Part shown: one piece after another, positions 59,743 through 64,000 of the stretch | Position numbering within the stretch: the first letter of the stretch is position 1 | Layout of the letters: every line of letters begins with the position of its first letter | Assembly (NCBI GenBank): GCA_027475525.1 | Contig: JAMWFC010000032.1 | Coordinates: 2,108,001 to 2,172,000 of the forward strand | Length of the DNA: 64,000 nt | Reading direction: 5' to 3' | Source of the DNA: Macrolepiota albuminosa | Taxonomy: Eukaryota; Basidiomycota; Agaricomycetes; Agaricales; Agaricaceae | Program-made: the position numbers and the translations under genes | The notes under the pieces: generated by a model | Databases searched by the model: none | What the model saw: the letters and a program-made list of their open reading frames with translations, nothing else | What the model was told of the DNA's origin: nothing

Positions 59743-60491
59743 CTTTCCTTACACCGTTCTTGATGGCTACGTATACTCACACCTACTACCCCACGGGGTA
59801 CCAGACCGACCCTTACGGACGCCCGGTACCCGACCACTACTCCGCGCAGACCCCCCGCCCTGTCTACCCACCCCTCCCATACGAACCTCAGTACCTCCAC
59901 CGCCACTGGGCCCCCGACCCATCCCTCTATGATCTGGGGCCCTCAGCCAGTTGGGCCCCTCCGCCCAACCTAGCCATGGCACGACCCGTGGAGGTCCCCT
60001 CGTACCGGAGCATTCCCGGGGGCCTGCCGGAGACCCCTCCTGTACCCAGTGGGCCTCGCCCGATTCCCCCCAGCGAGGGCCCCTTTGCACCCACCCCCTA
60101 CTACGGTTACCAGCGCCCCGTCCCCCAACCCCGAGAACCCCGAGGACCCCTCTACCCCGACTACCCCCCTCGTCATTACCCGGCTGCCGCTCCACCCGCT
60201 CGAACCCCTCCCTCGCCAATGGGACGACGACGCCTCGAGGAGTACAAACGGCAACGGGACGAGATACTCCGCTCCCTCAGGATCTCACCGGAGGACTTCG
60301 CGCAACGGACAAGGACGCTGCTCGTGGAATTCGGACACGACGACTTCGAAGGCACTCCGGAGGAATGGGCTCACTGCCTGGTCGAATTCGGGGATCGCCT
60401 CACGCGAGGAGAACTCCCGGAGCAAACCATGGTAAAGTATAGGCGCAATACGATCCTCCGGGAAGAATTACAGCAACTGCTCGACGAAGTC

Positions 60492-60645
60492 CATGCGTCC
60501 CCCTCCCCTCGGCCCCTCAACGACCCCGCGGACCCAGGTCGCTCGATTCACATTCGACGGGAACCCCCCATGCGTCCCCCTCCCCTCGGCCCCTCAACGA
60601 CCCCGCGGACCCAGGTCGCTCGATTCACATTCGACGGGAACCCCG
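60492..60645. repeat. 77-bp tandem duplication
   Basis: 60492-60568 is repeated at 60569-60645; the second copy lacks one C at its end, adding a frameshift in gag. Confidence 0.92.
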
Positions 60646-60910
60646 GAACCGGCCCCAGCAGTCCCGGCAACCCCCACGGTCCCCACTCCGGAGCAACGGC
60701 AACGGGAAGAACGGCAGAACGCCTCAGCCATACTACGGTCCCTCAACCCCACGGGAGGCCTCTTCGACCAACCCGCTGCTCGCACGGTAGGCTTGTCAAC
60801 TCGCCGCAGGGCTAACTCCGTTCCTAGTACCTTCGAAACCTGGGGACAGCCTCAAAGACCCCTGGAACCCCTCCCGCGAACAGACAACGCCTGACCCCCG
60901 GCCCCGACGA

Positions 60911-61064
60911 ACCCCGGTAGAGCCCGGGTGGACACTCCTAGTACGGACGACACGCTATGCTACATTGACGAGCTCACGCGCGACAACACCCCGGTAGAGC
61001 CCGGGTGGACACTCCTAGTACGGACGACACGCTATGCTACATTGACGAGCTCACGCGCGACAAC
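60911..61064. repeat. 77-bp exact tandem duplication
   Basis: 60911-60987 is repeated at 60988-61064, in the middle of element E gag. Confidence 0.95.
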
Positions 61065-62527
61065 AACGAACAACGTCTCGCGCCCGCGCCCGCCCCGGCA
61101 CCCGCACCGCCCGCCACGTCCGCCCCGGCCCCTCCGGAACGCAACTTCCGCCGCGATCCGCCACCCCACTTCGACCTACGGAACCCCCCGCGACCCCCGA
61201 TGCAAGCCCGGCCCTCCCGGATTGAACGTCCCCCGCGCAACCCGGCACCCGACCCAGCACCTAACCCCCTTCCGCCCGACCCGACACCGCCGAACCCTCC
61301 CCGACCGCCTCCGCCACCCCCAGCTGAACCTCGAGGACGACCCCCAGGCCCTCCACCTCCGCCACTCCCTGCGTGGAGACCCGGGCCCCCTCCTGGCAGG
61401 AACGAACCCCCTTGGGACAACGGACCTCCCGGGCATGGACCCCCAGGTGAGCCACCCGGAGGAGGACCTCCCGGCGGGTGGGGCCCCGCCCTTGGTGCTT
61501 TTCCTCCTCAAGGAGGGGGGGGTAATCATTACTACTACTATTACAACGCTGGCCCCCCTCCCCGTAACGCTGCCGGACCGGACGACGCTCGCGACGCCCT
61601 CGCCCGCGAAGGACGCCTAGACATTCAGAAACCTGATGCGTTCACGGGCCGGGACCCCCGGAAATGGCGTACCTTCCTCACTCAGTGTCTTAATACGTTT
61701 CAGGCAAAGCCGCTCACGTTTCAGGTTGACAGCTCCCGGGTGGCCTTTGCCGCGTCGTACCTCCAGGGGATCGCCTTCGATCACTACACGGCCCTCATCC
61801 AGTTCGACCCCAACAACCCGGCACTCGCTCGCTGGCAAGCCTTCGTCGACGAGTTCTCCGGGAAATTCGGGATATACGACACCGTGGCTGAGGCCGAGGA
61901 CAACCTCTTCAACCTCCGGATGCGCTCTGAAGAACGTTTCACTACCTTCATCGTACGTTTTGAAAAGGAAGCTTACGAGACAGGTTGGAATTACAGCGCC
62001 CTCCGGTACGCCCTCCGCCGCGCCCTCCCACAACGTATCAAGGACGTCCTCCGACTCGCCCCGAAACAACCCTCCTACGACGGATACAAGGCCCTCGTCA
62101 TGCAGATCGACCAGCGCTACTGGGAAGACCGCAGCGAGTATTCGAACTCCCGACCCCTCTGGAACCCTAGAGGAGGACCCCCTTGGCCCTCCGGCGAAGC
62201 TCCCAACCCCCAAGGTCGAAACCCCGGTCCCCCCGCGTTCCCTGGCGGCCGACCCCCGGTGAGTCGCGGCCCGCCCAATGCTAACCCCGGCAGCGGCACC
62301 CGCCCCCAGGCCCAGCTCAACGCCGCCGTGGCCACCCAAGACCCGGGCGATGCGCCAAGCCCCGAGGAACCCCCGGGAGACCCCGAAGACTTCGACTTCG
62401 ACGACGAACGGGACGAGGAGGCCCTCCGAGCCAACCGGCTTCAAAAGAAGGGACGACCCTGGATCGAGGTCCCGACGGATGTGCAGGAGCGACGGAGAAG
62501 GGAGGGTGTCTGCATACTCTGTGGTGA

Positions 62528-62841
62528 GAAAGATCACTTCATCTCCGAGTGCCCCAAACGACAGGTCATGGGACGTGCCACCTGGACCTTCGAAGGGGAG
62601 GACGCCACCTACGAGTATTCGGAAAACGACCCGGCGATTTAGACCCGGAAGACGCCCTAAATCGCGGAATCGACCCCGACGTCTTCTCCGCCCCGGTCTC
62701 ACACCTTCGCTCTACGACACTCATACAGGACACCCTCACGGCTTACCTACCCTCCCACTCTTCGCACTCCCTCCTCCTCAAAACCCGCCTCACCCCCTCC
62801 GGAACTCCCCTCAACACCCTCGTCGACAGTGGCGCCACCGA
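62528..62841 (+). CDS. pol: element E pol, 5' end (first protease)
   Basis: This frame is open from 62528 and overlaps the end of gag by 115 nt in the -1 phase. No methionine is needed if pol is made by -1 frameshifting. No classical X-XXY-YYZ heptamer is visible in the gag phase of the overlap. It reaches the protease 1 motif DSGAT (62827-62841) and then runs into the assembly gap. Confidence 0.85.
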
Positions 62842-62941
62842 NNNNNNNNNNNNNNNNNNNNNNNNNNNNNNNNNNNNNNNNNNNNNNNNNNNNNNNNNNN
62901 NNNNNNNNNNNNNNNNNNNNNNNNNNNNNNNNNNNNNNNNN
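62842..62941. other. assembly gap of 100 N
   Basis: Exactly 100 N, a conventional placeholder length. Sequence jumps from protease 1 to the middle of the integrase core. Comparison with B and D puts about 3.2 kb of pol here. Confidence 0.97.
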
Positions 62942-63227
62942 AAGTTTTGGACTTCCCTGTGTAAGGCACTTGAAGTAAAGACTAACCTCTCTACCGCCTA
63001 CCACCCCGAAACCGACGGACAAACCGAAAGGGTCAACCAGTCCCTCGAGCAGTACCTCCGGTTATACGTCAACTACTTGCAGGACGACTGGCGCGCCGAG
63101 CTCCCCCTGGCCGAGTTCACCTACAACAACACGCCACACTCTGCCACCGGGGTATCACCCTTCTTTGCCAACAAGGGATACCACTCTCGACTGACGCTCT
63201 CGCTCCGGGACATCCCGTCACATGCCA

Positions 63228-63381
63228 CCCACGAGGTCGCCCGGGATCTCCAATCCCTTCACGAGTTCCTCCGAGAAGAGATCGACATCGCGAACCGGGC
63301 CTACCCCACGAGGTCGCCCGGGATCTCCAATCCCTTCACGAGTTCCTCCGAGAAGAGATCGACATCGCGAACCGGGCCTAC
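63228..63381. repeat. 77-bp exact tandem duplication
   Basis: 63228-63304 is repeated at 63305-63381, in the element E integrase C-terminal region. Confidence 0.95.
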
Positions 63382-63505
63382 GTGAAACACGCCGACCGGA
63401 AGCGGGAAGACACCCCGACTGGGCCCCCGGGACAAAGGTATGGTTAGATCGACGACACCTCCGCACCCGCCGGCCCTCCCCAAAACTCGATCACAAGCGT
63501 CTCGG

Positions 63506-63659
63506 CCCGTTCAAAATATTGAAGAAGGTCTCATCCCACGCCTACAAGATTGAGCTCCCCCCGGGACTAAAAGGTCTGCACCCCCGTTCAAAATATTGAA
63601 GAAGGTCTCATCCCACGCCTACAAGATTGAGCTCCCCCCGGGACTAAAAGGTCTGCACC
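63506..63659. repeat. 77-bp exact tandem duplication
   Basis: 63506-63582 is repeated at 63583-63659, between integrase and chromodomain of element E. Confidence 0.95.
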
Positions 63660-64000
63660 CGGTATTCCACGTCCGCCTCCTGGAACGACACCCCCGGATC
63701 CTTTCCCCGAACGGCGCCCCGAGCCCCCTCCCCCGGTCGAGGTCGAGGACGAGTACCACTACGAAGTTGAAGACATCCTCGACTCCCGGAACATTCGTGG
63801 ACGACCCCACTTCCTCGTACGGTGGAAGGGATACGGCCCGGAAGACGACACTTGGGAACCACGCCGAAACCTCGAAGGTGCCCTCGACAAACTCCGGGAC
63901 TTCCAACAACGGCACCCGGGGAACGACCTTCCCGGGCGCAGGACTCACAGACGGCAGTAGTGGGCTTAACCCCCGCCTCTGGGCCCAGTAGGGATTCAAC

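Larger units (their letters stand above)
59763..62642 (+). pseudogene. gag: element E gag (nearly intact)
   Basis: ATG 59763 (a TTG codon precedes it, but the ATG is conserved in B and D). Regions: Tyr/Pro-rich N-terminus (residues about 1-150); a charged helical segment with an EEYKRQRDEIL-like start (about 160-250); a Pro-rich linker (about 420-600) including a NHYYYYYN patch (about 61528-61551); the capsid-like domain (about 61650-62140); and a CCHC knuckle (62511-62552). Stop TAG 62640-62642. Collapsing two 77-bp duplications and restoring one C missing at the first junction relative to B gives 909 codons including the stop. One true nonsense codon remains, TGA at 60892-60894 where B has CGA. 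Confidence 0.9.
62942..63960 (+). pseudogene. pol: element E pol, 3' end (integrase C-terminal half, chromodomain)
   Basis: Starts at the [11 protein letters not shown] block of the integrase core and includes TDGQTERVN with the catalytic Glu (about 63015-63041), the integrase C-terminal domain and a chromodomain (about 63745-63900) with a VRWKGYG core. Stop TAG 63958-63960. Two 77-bp duplications, and one C missing near 63410 relative to B, break the frame. The last is either a real deletion or a sequencing error. Confidence 0.88.
58915..64000 (+). mobile_element. element E: young family I chromovirus, 5' portion
   Basis: Plus-strand element inserted in LTR F (left flank TCAAG, 58910-58914). 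Order: 5' LTR, primer site, gag, pol with a 100-N gap, then the start of the 3' spacer at the window edge. It is the GC-richest, CpG-richest copy, has the fewest stops, and is the best reference for family I. The 3' LTR and presumably its antisense gene lie beyond the window. Confidence 0.92.

Noticed and set aside
62531..62640. CCCCAAA (zinc knuckle) and GGAAAAC (gag end) as slippery heptamers
   Set aside because: Neither fits X-XXY-YYZ in the gag phase, so neither allows normal -1 re-pairing of both tRNAs.
1..64000. CRISPR arrays, bacterial operons, rRNA or intact tRNA genes
   Set aside because: No regularly spaced repeats with spacers, no Shine-Dalgarno-led gene rows, no rRNA-like segments. 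The single tRNA-like head lacks a cloverleaf.

Overview
The window looks like a heterochromatic, transposon-packed stretch of a fungal genome, most likely a basidiomycete (Agaricomycotina). The evidence is chromodomain-bearing Ty3/Gypsy elements, a decayed Tnp2-type (CACTA-like) transposase of the kind common in basidiomycetes, and short introns of about 45-90 nt with GTRAGT donors and CTRAY branch sites. There is no sign of bacterial gene organisation. Genus cannot be told from the sequence.

Layout. 1-1699: AT-rich DNA with a possible tRNA-derived SINE head and a 180-bp foldback repeat. 1700-31933: a Russian-doll nest. A 'family I' LTR (from 1700) was split by an unrelated solo LTR, 'Z' (from 1990). 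Z was split by a complete 'family II' chromovirus, element A (2772-21324, minus strand, TSD CCTCC). A was split by a complete family I chromovirus, element B (7706-19297, minus strand, TSD CATGT). To the right lie the rest of Z and of the outer LTR, then an old, CpG-poor family I element G (plus strand, to 31933), itself hit by another solo LTR (W). 31934-47234: AT-rich DNA with a dead Tnp2-type transposase, a probable RING-finger gene with introns, and unidentified intron-bearing coding fragments. 47235-64000: family I elements C (minus, 3' end only), D (plus, with a solo LTR in its integrase and an LTR piece F in its 3' region) and E (plus, young, containing a 100-N gap, running off the right edge).

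The main biological finding is family I. Each sufficiently complete copy has three unusual traits. (1) Pol carries two retropepsin (DSGAT) domains in tandem, about 155 residues apart. (2) The 13 bases just inside the 5' LTR (TAATATCAAGACT) are the exact reverse complement of a motif about 28 nt downstream of the LTR TATA box, the signature of Tf1-like self-priming rather than tRNA priming. (3) Between pol and the 3' LTR lies a multi-exon gene on the opposite strand to gag-pol. It encodes a protein with a Gal4-like CX2CX6C-X15-CX2CX6C cluster, a basic stretch and a coiled coil. Cysteine spacing and intron positions persist in copies otherwise full of stops.

The main technical finding is that 22 head-to-tail duplications, all with a period of exactly 77 bp, sit almost only in the young repeats. 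They look like uncollapsed k-mer overlaps from short-read assembly and create most of the apparent frameshifts there. Removing five of them and excising B gives element A a pol of exactly 1353 codons with one stop; removing one gives its gag exactly 422 codons.
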